Shown here piece by piece: positions 1-5,888 of a DNA stretch of 8,285 nt. The notes below the pieces were generated by a model that made no database searches, had not been told where the DNA came from, and saw only the letters and a program-made list of their open reading frames with translations. The stretch covers positions 1 through 8,285 of the forward strand of contig JAFSFN010000067.1 of the NCBI GenBank assembly GCA_017435185.1. Direction: 5' to 3'. The position numbers and the translations under genes are program-made. Numbering within the stretch: position 1 is the first letter of the stretch; each line of letters begins with the position of its first letter. The DNA comes from Clostridia bacterium (lineage in GTDB: Bacteria > Bacillota > Clostridia > Christensenellales > CAG-138).

Positions 1-1
1 A

Positions 2-664
2 TTGCGTCAGGGTATTCAGGGCATAAGTTACCTTATCGCACAGCCCGGCATGATCAACCTCGACTTTGCAGACGTTCGTACAATCATGAAAGAAAAAGGC
101 ATGGCTCATATGGGTATCGGTATGGCATCGGGTGATAAACGTGCAGTTGAAGCTGCAAAGCAGGCTGTTGCAAGTCCGCTGCTTGAGACCACCATCAACG
201 GAGCAAAGGGTATCTTGCTCAATATCACAGGCGGTCCGAACCTCAGCATGAGCGAAACAGCAGAGGCAGCAGGTATCGTTCAGGAATATGCAGATCCCGA
301 TGCAAATATCATCATGGGTACAAGCATCAACGACGATATGGGTGATACATTGCGTATTACGGTCATTGCAACAGGTTTTGAAGGCCCCACAGCAGAGCCC
401 ACAAAGCCCAATCAGCAACCTAAGCCCCAGGTGGCTCCCGTTGAGAAAGAAGTTGTAAAGACAACATTGAAAGAGCCCTCAAACACGGCAAGAAATGATT
501 TCTGGAACAGACCCAGAACGAAAACTCCTGAATACACTTCTCCGCTTGCGGAGAGTGAGGATGTAACACCTCACTACACAAAGAGAGATCTGCCGGGTAT
601 GGACTCAGCTCCTGCGGAATTGAGCAATCTTGATTTGCCCAGCTTCCTTAGGAACAGAGAATAA
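2..664 (+). CDS. ftsZ: Cell division protein FtsZ, C-terminal part (5' end outside window)
   Basis: FtsZ is the tubulin-like GTPase that polymerises into the division ring at midcell. The window begins inside the gene and holds the last 220 residues. The T7 synergy loop is visible at residues 19-24 (NLDFAD), which supplies the catalytic Asp to the GTP site of the next subunit. It is followed by the typical C-terminal subdomain (GIGMASG, SPLLET, NITGG, VIATGF, to about residue 125). Next comes a Pro/Lys/Glu/Thr-rich, probably disordered linker of about 85 residues. The final peptide DLPSFLRNRE is the conserved tail that binds FtsA, SepF and other partners. The GTP-binding half lies upstream. 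The first codon seen (TTG) is internal Leu, not a start. The gene ends in TAA and is followed at once by a terminator, so it is the last gene of its transcript. Identification is firm. Confidence 0.97.
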   Translation: MRQGIQGISYLIAQPGMINLDFADVRTIMKEKGMAHMGIGMASGDKRAVEAAKQAVASPLLETTINGAKGILLNITGGPNLSMSETAEAAGIVQEYADPDANIIMGTSINDDMGDTLRITVIATGFEGPTAEPTKPNQQPKPQVAPVEKEVVKTTLKEPSNTARNDFWNRPRTKTPEYTSPLAESEDVTPHYTKRDLPGMDSAPAELSNLDLPSFLRNRE

Positions 665-674
665 AATGATAATT

Positions 675-702
675 AAAGGCAGCTTGAAAAAGCTGCCTTT
701 TT
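675..702 (+). terminator. Intrinsic terminator of ftsZ
   Basis: A perfect 11-bp stem (675-685 pairing with 690-700) closes a GAAA tetraloop and runs into a T-rich tract. It lies 10 nt after the ftsZ stop codon and separates ftsZ from the tetR-type gene. Confidence 0.92.
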
Positions 703-716
703 ACTTTATTGCGAGT

Positions 717-745
717 TTGCCATAAAACGGAATAAACGGTATAAT
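717..745 (+). promoter_or_regulatory. Sigma-A-type promoter of the TetR-family gene
   Basis: The -35 box TTGCCA (717-722) and a perfect -10 box TATAAT (740-745) are separated by 17 bp, about 35 nt upstream of the start codon. The spacer consists of an imperfect 9-bp tandem repeat (722-730 and 731-739, both ending AAACGG or AAAACGG), which might be an operator. No clear TetR-style palindrome was found. Confidence 0.8.
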
Positions 746-780
746 AACAAAATAACATCAAATATTTTGGGTAGGTAATT

Positions 781-1374
781 ATGAAAAAACAGATGCAAAG
801 CCTGATTGATGAAATGCCGCTCAGAGAGAGGCTTATACTTGCCGGAATAGAAGAAATACGAACAGGTGGTATAAGCAGTCTTTCTTTAAGGCGAATAGCG
901 AAAATATGCTCGGTGTCTTCAGCGGCGCCATATAAGCATTTTGAAAACAAGCAGGAGTTTGTTATAGCTGTAATAGATTATATAAGCAAACAGTGGGATG
1001 CACAGCTTGAAAAAGTTGTAAGCAATATAGCGCCTGAAGATTATCGCAAGCAATTAATCAGTATAAGTTTGGAATACATACGGTTTCTTGTTGAAAATCC
1101 GCATTTCCGCTCAATTATAATGCTCAAGGATGAAGGATTAACACCTGAACAAATAAAGCTCAAATCTCAGCTTTCAGAGGGCAGCAGGCAGGTAATAGCG
1201 AAGTATTGCCAATCGGTCAATATGTCCGATGACAGAAGAATAATAAAGACATTCATAGTCAGATCCATTATTTACGGTGCAGCGCTTATGATGGATAACG
1301 GCGAGATGGAATATACAGATGACAACATGAATGAGATCTCAAAAACGATAGAACGAGAGTTTGACCTCGGATAG
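781..1374 (+). CDS. TetR/AcrR-family transcriptional regulator
   Basis: This is a 197-residue protein of usual TetR-family length, predicted to be a cytoplasmic dimeric DNA-binding repressor. The N-terminal helix-turn-helix spans about residues 15-58. It shows the family pattern: a first helix with LILAGIEEI, then SLRRIAKICSVSSAAPYKHFENK, where the recognition helix ends in YKHF. The C-terminal ligand-binding and dimerisation region (about 65-197) is mostly helical and gives no hint of the ligand. The start is supported by a GGGTAGGT ribosome-binding site (769-776) and by the promoter just upstream. The next gene, a DegV-family fatty-acid-binding protein, lies 75 nt downstream in the same direction but has its own promoter starting 1 nt after this stop codon. 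A role in regulating that gene, or this gene itself, is plausible but unproven. Confidence 0.92.
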   Translation: MKKQMQSLIDEMPLRERLILAGIEEIRTGGISSLSLRRIAKICSVSSAAPYKHFENKQEFVIAVIDYISKQWDAQLEKVVSNIAPEDYRKQLISISLEYIRFLVENPHFRSIIMLKDEGLTPEQIKLKSQLSEGSRQVIAKYCQSVNMSDDRRIIKTFIVRSIIYGAALMMDNGEMEYTDDNMNEISKTIEREFDLG

Positions 1375-1375
1375 G

Positions 1376-1404
1376 TTGACAAATTGCTGCTATAGGAATA
1401 AAAT
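1376..1404 (+). promoter_or_regulatory. Sigma-A-type promoter of the DegV-family gene
   Basis: A perfect -35 box TTGACA (1376-1381) and a -10 box TAAAAT (1399-1404) are 17 bp apart. The -35 begins 1 nt after the tetR stop codon. It implies transcription from about 1411 and a leader of about 40 nt, so the downstream gene need not depend on readthrough from tetR. Confidence 0.82.
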
Positions 1405-1436
1405 ATGAAAAGTAAGCGGCGTTAACCATGAAAAAT

Positions 1437-1441
1437 GGAGG
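1437..1441 (+). promoter_or_regulatory. Ribosome-binding site deciding the DegV start
   Basis: GGAGG is 8 nt before the ATG at 1450. It overlaps the alternative in-frame ATG at 1435, so that earlier start is unlikely. Confidence 0.85.
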
Positions 1442-1449
1442 AATCTTCA

Positions 1450-2322
1450 ATGAACGAATATATAATCATGACCGACTCATCATGTGATTTGCCTGATTCC
1501 ATGGCAAAGGAGATGGAGCTCGAGGTAAATACACTGTCATTGGTACTAGAAGGCAAGGAATATGTTAATTATCTTGATGGAAGAGAGATTGGCTTCCATG
1601 AGTATTATGACTTTTTGCGTGAAGGAAAAATGGGCAGTACATCTGCGGCAAATATAGAATCCTTTAGAAACATGATGGAACCCATACTGAAATCGGGTAA
1701 AGATTTATTATATCTTGGTTTTTCGTCAGGCTTGAGCGGCACGTATAATGCCGGTCTTCAGGCAGCGAACGAACTCAGTGAAAAATATCCTGAGCGTAAG
1801 ATATACACCGTCGATACACTTGCAGCATCATTGGGCGAAGGTTTGCTTGTATACTATGCTGCTCAAGAAAAGAAAAAGGGAAAGAGCATTGAAGAAGTGC
1901 GTGATTGCATAGAAAAGCTCAAGCTGAATTTGTGCCATTGGTTCACGGTCAATGATCTGCATCACTTGAAGCGTGGCGGCAGAGTAAGTGCAACAACAGC
2001 GATTGCAGGCACAATTTTGCAGATAAAGCCCGTTATGCATGTTGATGATGACGGCAAACTTATAAACGTTGAAAAAGCAAGGGGAAGACGCGCGGCAATA
2101 AAGCGTCTTGCAGACATAATGGCAGAGACGGCTATCGACCCTGCGAAGCAGACCGTATTCATTTCACATGGCGACTGCATCGAAGATGCTGAATATCTTG
2201 CCTCCATGATAAGAGATAAGTTGGGTGTAAAGGATATAATGATAAACTATGTGGGCCCTGTAATAGGCACACATTCAGGCCCGGGAACACTGGCACTGTT
2301 CTTTATCGGAAAAAAGAGATAA
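1450..2322 (+). CDS. DegV-family (FakB-like) fatty-acid-binding protein
   Basis: DegV/FakB proteins bind a free fatty acid and present its carboxylate to the kinase FakA, which makes acyl-phosphate for phospholipid synthesis. The predicted protein is 290 residues, close to the usual 280-290. Family motifs are all present: TDSSCDLP near the N-terminus (8-15), STSAAN (63-68, the place of the usual TSQPS), FSSGLSGTY (91-99, with lipid-contacting Ser residues), HHLKRGGRVS (171-180) and IGTHSGPGTLA (272-282, containing the conserved His). I chose the ATG at 1450 because GGAGG (1437-1441) sits 8 nt upstream of it. An in-frame ATG at 1435 would add five residues but lies on the ribosome-binding site itself. 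The gene has its own promoter and a strong terminator. A separate FakA-middle-domain gene converges on it, which supports a fatty-acid role. Confidence 0.93.
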   Translation: MNEYIIMTDSSCDLPDSMAKEMELEVNTLSLVLEGKEYVNYLDGREIGFHEYYDFLREGKMGSTSAANIESFRNMMEPILKSGKDLLYLGFSSGLSGTYNAGLQAANELSEKYPERKIYTVDTLAASLGEGLLVYYAAQEKKKGKSIEEVRDCIEKLKLNLCHWFTVNDLHHLKRGGRVSATTAIAGTILQIKPVMHVDDDGKLINVEKARGRRAAIKRLADIMAETAIDPAKQTVFISHGDCIEDAEYLASMIRDKLGVKDIMINYVGPVIGTHSGPGTLALFFIGKKR

Positions 2323-2326
2323 AAAC

Positions 2327-2358
2327 AAAGCTCGTTGAATTTGTTCAACGAGCTTTTT
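2327..2358. terminator. Bidirectional terminator between the DegV and FakA-middle-domain genes
   Basis: A perfect 13-bp stem (2327-2339 with 2344-2356) closes a 4-nt loop, with a T tract after it on the plus strand and a T-rich stretch on the minus strand. It lies between two convergent stop codons (2322 and 2364) and can end both transcripts. Confidence 0.93.
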
Positions 2359-2363
2359 ATGTC

Positions 2364-2612
2364 TCAGCCGTGAAGACCGCGCGACTGTCTGTCCATGTCT
2401 TCGACTACTATATCGTATATTTCCCCAAGCGAAGCGCAATATTCCAATACTTTCCATGGCTCATTTGTGTGGTAGTGAATTTTTATAAGCTCATCATCAC
2501 CGACCGCCAAAAGACAATCGCCTTCAAAATTTGCGGTAAAATAATCGCTTATAACATCTTCGTCCAAATTTGTTCCTTCGATCAATAACTGAGTGTCGTA
2601 TCTGAAGTCCAT
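2364..2612 (-). CDS. Stand-alone FakA (DAK-like kinase) middle-domain protein
   Basis: This 82-residue protein resembles only the central domain of FakA/YloV, the fatty-acid kinase that works with DegV/FakB proteins. The resemblance covers an opening YxYxTQ, then GDCLLAVGDDELIKIHYHTNEPWKVL (31-56), then LGEIYDIVVEDM (62-73) and RQ. These match the FakA pattern of YGYCTE, GDSLVVVGDDDLVKVHxHT, and LGxxxxIxIENMxxQ. The N-terminal ATP-binding DhaL-like domain and the C-terminal FakB-binding domain are both missing. The ORF starts cleanly with ATG, has an AAAGG ribosome-binding site (about 2622-2628), its own promoter and a terminator, so it looks like an intact small gene and not a remnant. In FakA the Cys and two His of this domain are, as I recall, zinc ligands. 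Here the His pair is kept (H46, H48) but the Cys is Asp6. Catalysis on its own is not expected. A regulatory or accessory role with the neighbouring FakB-like protein is inferred. Confidence 0.85.
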   Translation of the reverse strand: MDFRYDTQLLIEGTNLDEDVISDYFTANFEGDCLLAVGDDELIKIHYHTNEPWKVLEYCASLGEIYDIVVEDMDRQSRGLHG

Positions 2613-2631
2613 AAAAATATCTGCCTTTCTT

Positions 2632-2663
2632 TTTTGTGATGTTTATTTGATTATATCACAAAA
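2632..2663. repeat. Inverted repeat over the -10 region, possible operator
   Basis: TTTTGTGAT (2632-2640) and its exact complement ATCACAAAA (2655-2663) are 14 bp apart and flank or touch the -10 box of the small minus-strand gene. The position suits a repressor site; the binding protein is unknown. Confidence 0.5.
2650..2655 (-). promoter_or_regulatory. Extended -10 promoter of the FakA-middle-domain gene
   Basis: Read on the minus strand, TGA-TATAAT gives a perfect -10 (2655 down to 2650) with the TG extension. No good -35 box is seen at the right distance, as is common for extended -10 promoters. It is about 38 nt from the start codon and overlaps an inverted repeat. Confidence 0.65.
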
Positions 2664-2715
2664 TGGGTAATCGGTGCTTACTTTTCGATGGGGTCATAAT
2701 AGAAAATTAAAATGC

Positions 2716-2744
2716 TTGCATTGCGCTTAAATATTGGCTATAAT
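2716..2744 (+). promoter_or_regulatory. Promoter of tRNA-Thr
   Basis: The -35 box TTGCAT (2716-2721) and a perfect -10 box TATAAT (2739-2744) are 17 bp apart. The predicted start of transcription lies some 18 nt before the mature tRNA 5' end. Confidence 0.83.
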
Positions 2745-2768
2745 ATTCAAGGTCACAAAAATCAGTTC

Positions 2769-2844
2769 GCTGATGTAGCTCAGTCGGTAGAGCACTTCAT
2801 TGGTAATGAAGAGGTAGGCAGTTCGAATCTGCTCATCAGCTCCA
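2769..2844 (+). tRNA. trnT: tRNA-Thr, anticodon GGT
   Basis: This 76-nt gene folds as a full cloverleaf. The acceptor stem GCTGATG (2769-2775) pairs perfectly with CATCAGC (2834-2840). The D stem is GCTC/GAGC. The anticodon stem CTTCA/TGAAG closes loop TTGGTAA with anticodon GGT at 2802-2804, reading ACC and ACU. The T arm contains TTCGAAT. The discriminator base is T and the 3' CCA is encoded (2842-2844). It is a single-gene unit with its own promoter and terminator. Confidence 0.97.
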
Positions 2845-2845
2845 A

Positions 2846-2881
2846 AAAAACCATCTGCACAGCAGATGGTTTTTGCTTTTT
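2846..2881. terminator. Terminator of tRNA-Thr, also serving the convergent minus-strand gene
   Basis: A 13-bp perfect stem (2846-2858 with 2862-2874) has a 3-nt loop and is followed by a T-rich run to 2881. Its 5' side begins 2 nt after the tRNA CCA. Read on the minus strand, it follows the stop codon of the asparagine-synthase-like gene and ends in seven T residues, so it can work in both directions. Confidence 0.93.
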
Positions 2882-4491
2882 CAGTCAACGGAAATTGATT
2901 GAGCAGATACTTGTTTTTGCTTTTGAGCAATGCGCTTTCGTGTATCCTGCATCATATCATGAGCAAATATATAGTTTATAGTGAAAAATTCGGAGCTCTT
3001 GAGTGCATGCCTTGTATATTTGAAAAACGGGAATATACGCTCTATACGGTTTGAAGAGCGAAAATATTTTGTTATCTTTGATGCTTTTCGAACGATTTTT
3101 CTGAGTAAAGTGGTGCCGCGTATCGCACTTCCTACACGAGAATAAATAGTTGACGCAGACTTTGAAAAACCTATATCGTCATAGCGAATAAGATACTTGT
3201 GTAAAAGCAATTTGCCTGCTTTGAGACGCAAAGGTACTTTTTTATAAAATTCGGTTAAGTTTGCGTCACAAATAGGGAGAAGCGCTTCGTAGCCGAAGAA
3301 CTCAAACATGCGCTGTGAGTTAAGGCAGAACTTGCACTGGCGTTCTATCATGTTGTACTGGTGGTATTGTGCGCCTGATTCTTCAGAGTTTCTGCACGCA
3401 TTTTTATCGAAAAATCCACTGAATCTTTCCTCTAAGCGTTCGGGAAGTTCTGTGCGGTTATAATAGTTTGTTTTCACAAGATCGGTGAGCTTTTTGAAAT
3501 CATCAATTTCTTGTGTTATAAGTGCCTTGTCAAGTCTGCCGCCTGCGATCATACCTGTATTGCCGGTAATTATCACAGAATCGTTCGGCAGGAGATTATT
3601 TTCTGATACATACTTTATGGCGGCGTAGTCTTGTATTTCGGGCACTGCCGACATATATCCGCGTGTTTTGATATATTCGATAAAATCAGGGTCCTTGCGG
3701 AGCTTTTTCCATGTGGAAGGCGTATATTCGACAAAGTGCCAGGGGTGGCCGTAGTACTCGGCTATTCTTTTGGGGTATGAATAGTCAAGGTGCCCCTTTG
3801 TTCCGAATGTGAAGCAGACAACTTTTTCGTGACCTATTCTTTTTAACATAGCCAATATTTCTCGGGAGTCATAACCGCCCGAAAGTTCAACGGCGGCGGT
3901 TCTGCCGGCAAGCGCAGTGCGAAGATTCTCACATGCCTTGTCAAAGACTTTGGAAAATTCGTCTACAAATTTTTCGTCTGACCAGTCATGGCAGGTGCCG
4001 TCCCCACCGTGAAGATAATAAAATTCGGTTTTTAAGGTCGAGGAAGCCTTGTCAAATTCGATATATTCACCGCTCTGTATCAGTTTTATCTCATTGCAGA
4101 GTGTATGTCTGCCGCTTATATAAACGCCGGAGAGCTTAAACTCATCAAACGATATTTCATCGGCAGTATCAGTTGTCAAAGCATCAAATATGCTGTACGC
4201 ATTGTCCGACAGTATAAGCTGCGAGCCTTCAACAGCATAAAACATGGGAAATGAACTCACATGGTCTACTGCTGCAAATATCTTGTTGTCAGTTTCAACA
4301 ACAAGCGAATACAGGCCGTCTATCTCTTTCAATACTTCGTCAAACGACTTTTGTGTGAGACGGTCGGAAATATGTGTGATGGCGGCATTGCTTGTATATT
4401 TATGGCCGTTAAATATGAAATATCCGCAGAATGAGACCCCATTCTCTTTTGTGAAAGGGTACGTGGATCGATTTGTAAGCAAAAGCTTCAT
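2881..4491 (-). CDS. Asparagine-synthase-family ATP-dependent ligase without the glutaminase cysteine
   Basis: This 536-residue protein has the two-part layout of asparagine synthetase. The N-terminal part (about 1-150) resembles the Ntn-type glutaminase fold (DGLYSLVV at 58-65, DHVSSFPMFYA at 76-86). However, the residue after Met1 is Lys, not the catalytic Cys, so glutamine cannot be hydrolysed there. The synthase part has the ATP-binding PP-loop SGGYDS (204-209), a second conserved stretch ITGNTGMIAGG (308-318) where AsnB has a GDGxDE-type loop, and a C-terminal YEALLPICDANLTEFYKKVP segment (401-420) typical of the family. The true amine donor and acceptor are unknown. Relatives include beta-lactam and lasso-peptide cyclases and proteins of surface-polysaccharide clusters, but no such partner genes are in the window. 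The start is supported by GGAGG (4501-4505) 9 nt upstream. It is a monocistronic gene. Confidence 0.87.
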   Translation of the reverse strand: MKLLLTNRSTYPFTKENGVSFCGYFIFNGHKYTSNAAITHISDRLTQKSFDEVLKEIDGLYSLVVETDNKIFAAVDHVSSFPMFYAVEGSQLILSDNAYSIFDALTTDTADEISFDEFKLSGVYISGRHTLCNEIKLIQSGEYIEFDKASSTLKTEFYYLHGGDGTCHDWSDEKFVDEFSKVFDKACENLRTALAGRTAAVELSGGYDSREILAMLKRIGHEKVVCFTFGTKGHLDYSYPKRIAEYYGHPWHFVEYTPSTWKKLRKDPDFIEYIKTRGYMSAVPEIQDYAAIKYVSENNLLPNDSVIITGNTGMIAGGRLDKALITQEIDDFKKLTDLVKTNYYNRTELPERLEERFSGFFDKNACRNSEESGAQYHQYNMIERQCKFCLNSQRMFEFFGYEALLPICDANLTEFYKKVPLRLKAGKLLLHKYLIRYDDIGFSKSASTIYSRVGSAIRGTTLLRKIVRKASKITKYFRSSNRIERIFPFFKYTRHALKSSEFFTINYIFAHDMMQDTRKRIAQKQKQVSAQSISVD

Positions 4492-4528
4492 AGCCTTTGA
4501 CCTCCGAAAATACTGTGATATTGTGTGA

Positions 4529-4558
4529 AGTATAACACCGCTTTAATTGGTGTTACAA
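4529..4558 (-). promoter_or_regulatory. Promoter of the asparagine-synthase-like gene with embedded operator-like dyad
   Basis: On the minus strand the -35 box TTGTAA (4558-4553) and the -10 box TATACT (4534-4529) are 18 bp apart. The spacer is bracketed by a 7-bp inverted repeat, TAACACC (4533-4539) and GGTGTTA (4549-4555), with 9 bp between the arms. A repressor bound there would block both promoter boxes. Confidence 0.72.
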
Positions 4559-4593
4559 GGAATTTGGGAATAAAGCCATAAAAAATATACAAA

Positions 4594-4663
4594 TTAGGGC
4601 GAAATATTTCTAAACGATGAACAAACTTTCAACTTATTGATAACAAATCGTCAAACGCCCTAA
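4594..4663. repeat. Long-range inverted repeat upstream of the secreted-protein promoter
   Basis: TTAGGGCG (4594-4601) and its complement CGCCCTAA (4656-4663) are separated by 54 bp, with a nested ACGAT/ATCGT pair inside. The right arm ends 6 bp before the -35 box of the next gene. It fills most of the 275-bp gap between divergent genes, where no ORF or RNA gene was seen. Confidence 0.4.
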
Positions 4664-4669
4664 AATCGC

Positions 4670-4698
4670 TTGACTGAAAAATTTTTGGGTGCTATTAT
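4670..4698 (+). promoter_or_regulatory. Strong sigma-A-type promoter of the secreted-protein gene
   Basis: The -35 box TTGACT (4670-4675) and the -10 box TATTAT (4693-4698) are 17 bp apart. Transcription would start near 4705, giving a leader of about 60 nt with no convincing hairpin. A GAAAGGG ribosome-binding site lies at 4751-4757. Confidence 0.8.
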
Positions 4699-4766
4699 TC
4701 GCCGGTAAGAGTGGGTTTTTATCATACTTACGACAATACCTGCTATAAACGAAAGGGAAAGATGTT

Positions 4767-5810
4767 ATGAAAAAATTTTTGGAATCGGCATTGTTGATTT
4801 TGATGGTGCTTGCGCTTGCCGCACCCGCTTTTGCGCAGATAGGCTATGATGCGCCTTCATCAAATGAAGAACTGTCGTCGGTTGAAAATAACGGAGCGGA
4901 AATTGAAGTTGAATTGTATGCATATGAAAAGTCTGAGGACGGAACTTATGAAGAGTTTGATTCAGAGGACGGTGTTCTTGCAAACGAGGATTTGCGCTTT
5001 GTTGTGAAAGTAAAACTCCCCACTCAGGAATCAAATTATTGCGACCTTAAAAATCCCTGCAAACTTGAGGTGGTTGTAAACAATATCAGCTATGCTCCTA
5101 CAGTGGATGAAGAAGGTACGGAATGTGGCGACAGCGTTCTTGCATTTGAAGCTACTTCGGCAGAGGGTGTTTATGCGGCAAACCTTGAATATGCTCCCGA
5201 GACAGTAGAAAAAGGCGGCAGTTTTACTTATATGTTTACGACACAGGCGCTTACCGCTTCTACAGTTACCGTTAATGCAACTCTCAGCGGCGGACGCAAG
5301 GAATTGCCCATGCGCTTTGCTTATGACGGAAAAGTGTATGACATTGAAGGCGTTGAAAAAGAAAACTTTACCGTGTATGTGGATAACTCATACGGCATGG
5401 TAATCAATGTTGACAGCGACAGCAAGGTGAGCGGTTTGCAGATATTCACTGCTGAACACGCAAACAAGTTCTTTGATGTTGTCATAAGCGGCGGTAATGT
5501 TGAATTTAAGAGCTCTGACGAAAGCTACAAAAAAGGCGATGCAGGATATGATGCGCTTTATGCTGAATATGAGAGCATAATGGATGTGCTTGGCTTCAGC
5601 GAGGGGGAGACTGCATATGTATATACAAATGCGCTTGTAAATCGCTTTAACACAGCATTTTCGTTTGCTGCTTCGCAGACTTTCCAGAAAGCAGGAACAA
5701 TACCCACTCCCGCAACGAGCGGAAATTCCATTGTTTTTGGCTTCGTAGTAATAGTGGCGGCTGTTGCGGTTGCAGCATCATTCTTCTTCAAAAAGCTCAG
5801 AACAATATAA
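4767..5810 (+). CDS. Secreted, C-terminally anchored protein of unknown function
   Basis: I do not recognise the family. The 347-residue protein has a clear Sec signal peptide: Lys2-Lys3, a hydrophobic core at about 8-19, and AFA-Q for cleavage after residue 23. The mature part is acidic and beta-rich in appearance, with many short alternating strands, three Cys residues (92, 98 and 120) and no enzyme motif. It could be an adhesion or sensor ectodomain with Ig-like or cohesin-like strands, but this is a guess. The C-terminus has a short Thr/Pro/Ser linker with TPATSGN (314-320), a single hydrophobic segment (about 321-341) and a basic tail (KKLR). That gives the layout of a sortase sorting signal, though LPxTG is not present. 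Otherwise it is a simple membrane anchor. A strong promoter and strong terminator suggest abundant expression as a single gene. Confidence 0.8.
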   Translation: MKKFLESALLILMVLALAAPAFAQIGYDAPSSNEELSSVENNGAEIEVELYAYEKSEDGTYEEFDSEDGVLANEDLRFVVKVKLPTQESNYCDLKNPCKLEVVVNNISYAPTVDEEGTECGDSVLAFEATSAEGVYAANLEYAPETVEKGGSFTYMFTTQALTASTVTVNATLSGGRKELPMRFAYDGKVYDIEGVEKENFTVYVDNSYGMVINVDSDSKVSGLQIFTAEHANKFFDVVISGGNVEFKSSDESYKKGDAGYDALYAEYESIMDVLGFSEGETAYVYTNALVNRFNTAFSFAASQTFQKAGTIPTPATSGNSIVFGFVVIVAAVAVAASFFFKKLRTI

Positions 5811-5838
5811 GATAATATGTTTTAAGTCTAAGCAAGTA

Positions 5839-5873
5839 AAAAATTCCTCCGAACAGTCTTCGGAGGAATTTTT
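5839..5873. terminator. Bidirectional terminator between convergent genes
   Basis: A perfect 15-bp stem (5839-5853 with 5859-5873) closes a 5-nt loop. The A-rich and T-rich ends of the stem provide a T tract in both directions. It lies between the stop of the secreted-protein gene (5810) and that of the convergent membrane protein (5889). Confidence 0.94.
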
Positions 5874-5888
5874 AATATACTGTTTTGT

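Noticed and set aside
648..950. Minus-strand open frame of 100 codons across the tetR 5' end
   Set aside because: It runs across the ftsZ terminator and the tetR promoter and N-terminus, with a low-complexity, unconvincing protein. It is a shadow of real genes.
731..1402. Shared GGAATAAA octamer in the tetR and degV promoter regions
   Set aside because: The same octamer also occurs near 4567 with no link, and it is AT-rich; chance is likely.
1435..1449. Earlier ATG for the DegV-family gene
   Set aside because: It overlaps the GGAGG ribosome-binding site that serves the ATG at 1450, and the protein family begins close to the later Met.
2712..2981. Plus-strand open frame through the tRNA
   Set aside because: It reads through the tRNA-Thr gene and its terminator hairpin; the protein has no credible features.
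4705..4731. Possible hairpin or riboswitch in the leader of the secreted-protein gene
   Set aside because: Only a 5-bp GTAAG/CTTAC pair with a 17-nt loop can form. No known riboswitch core is seen.
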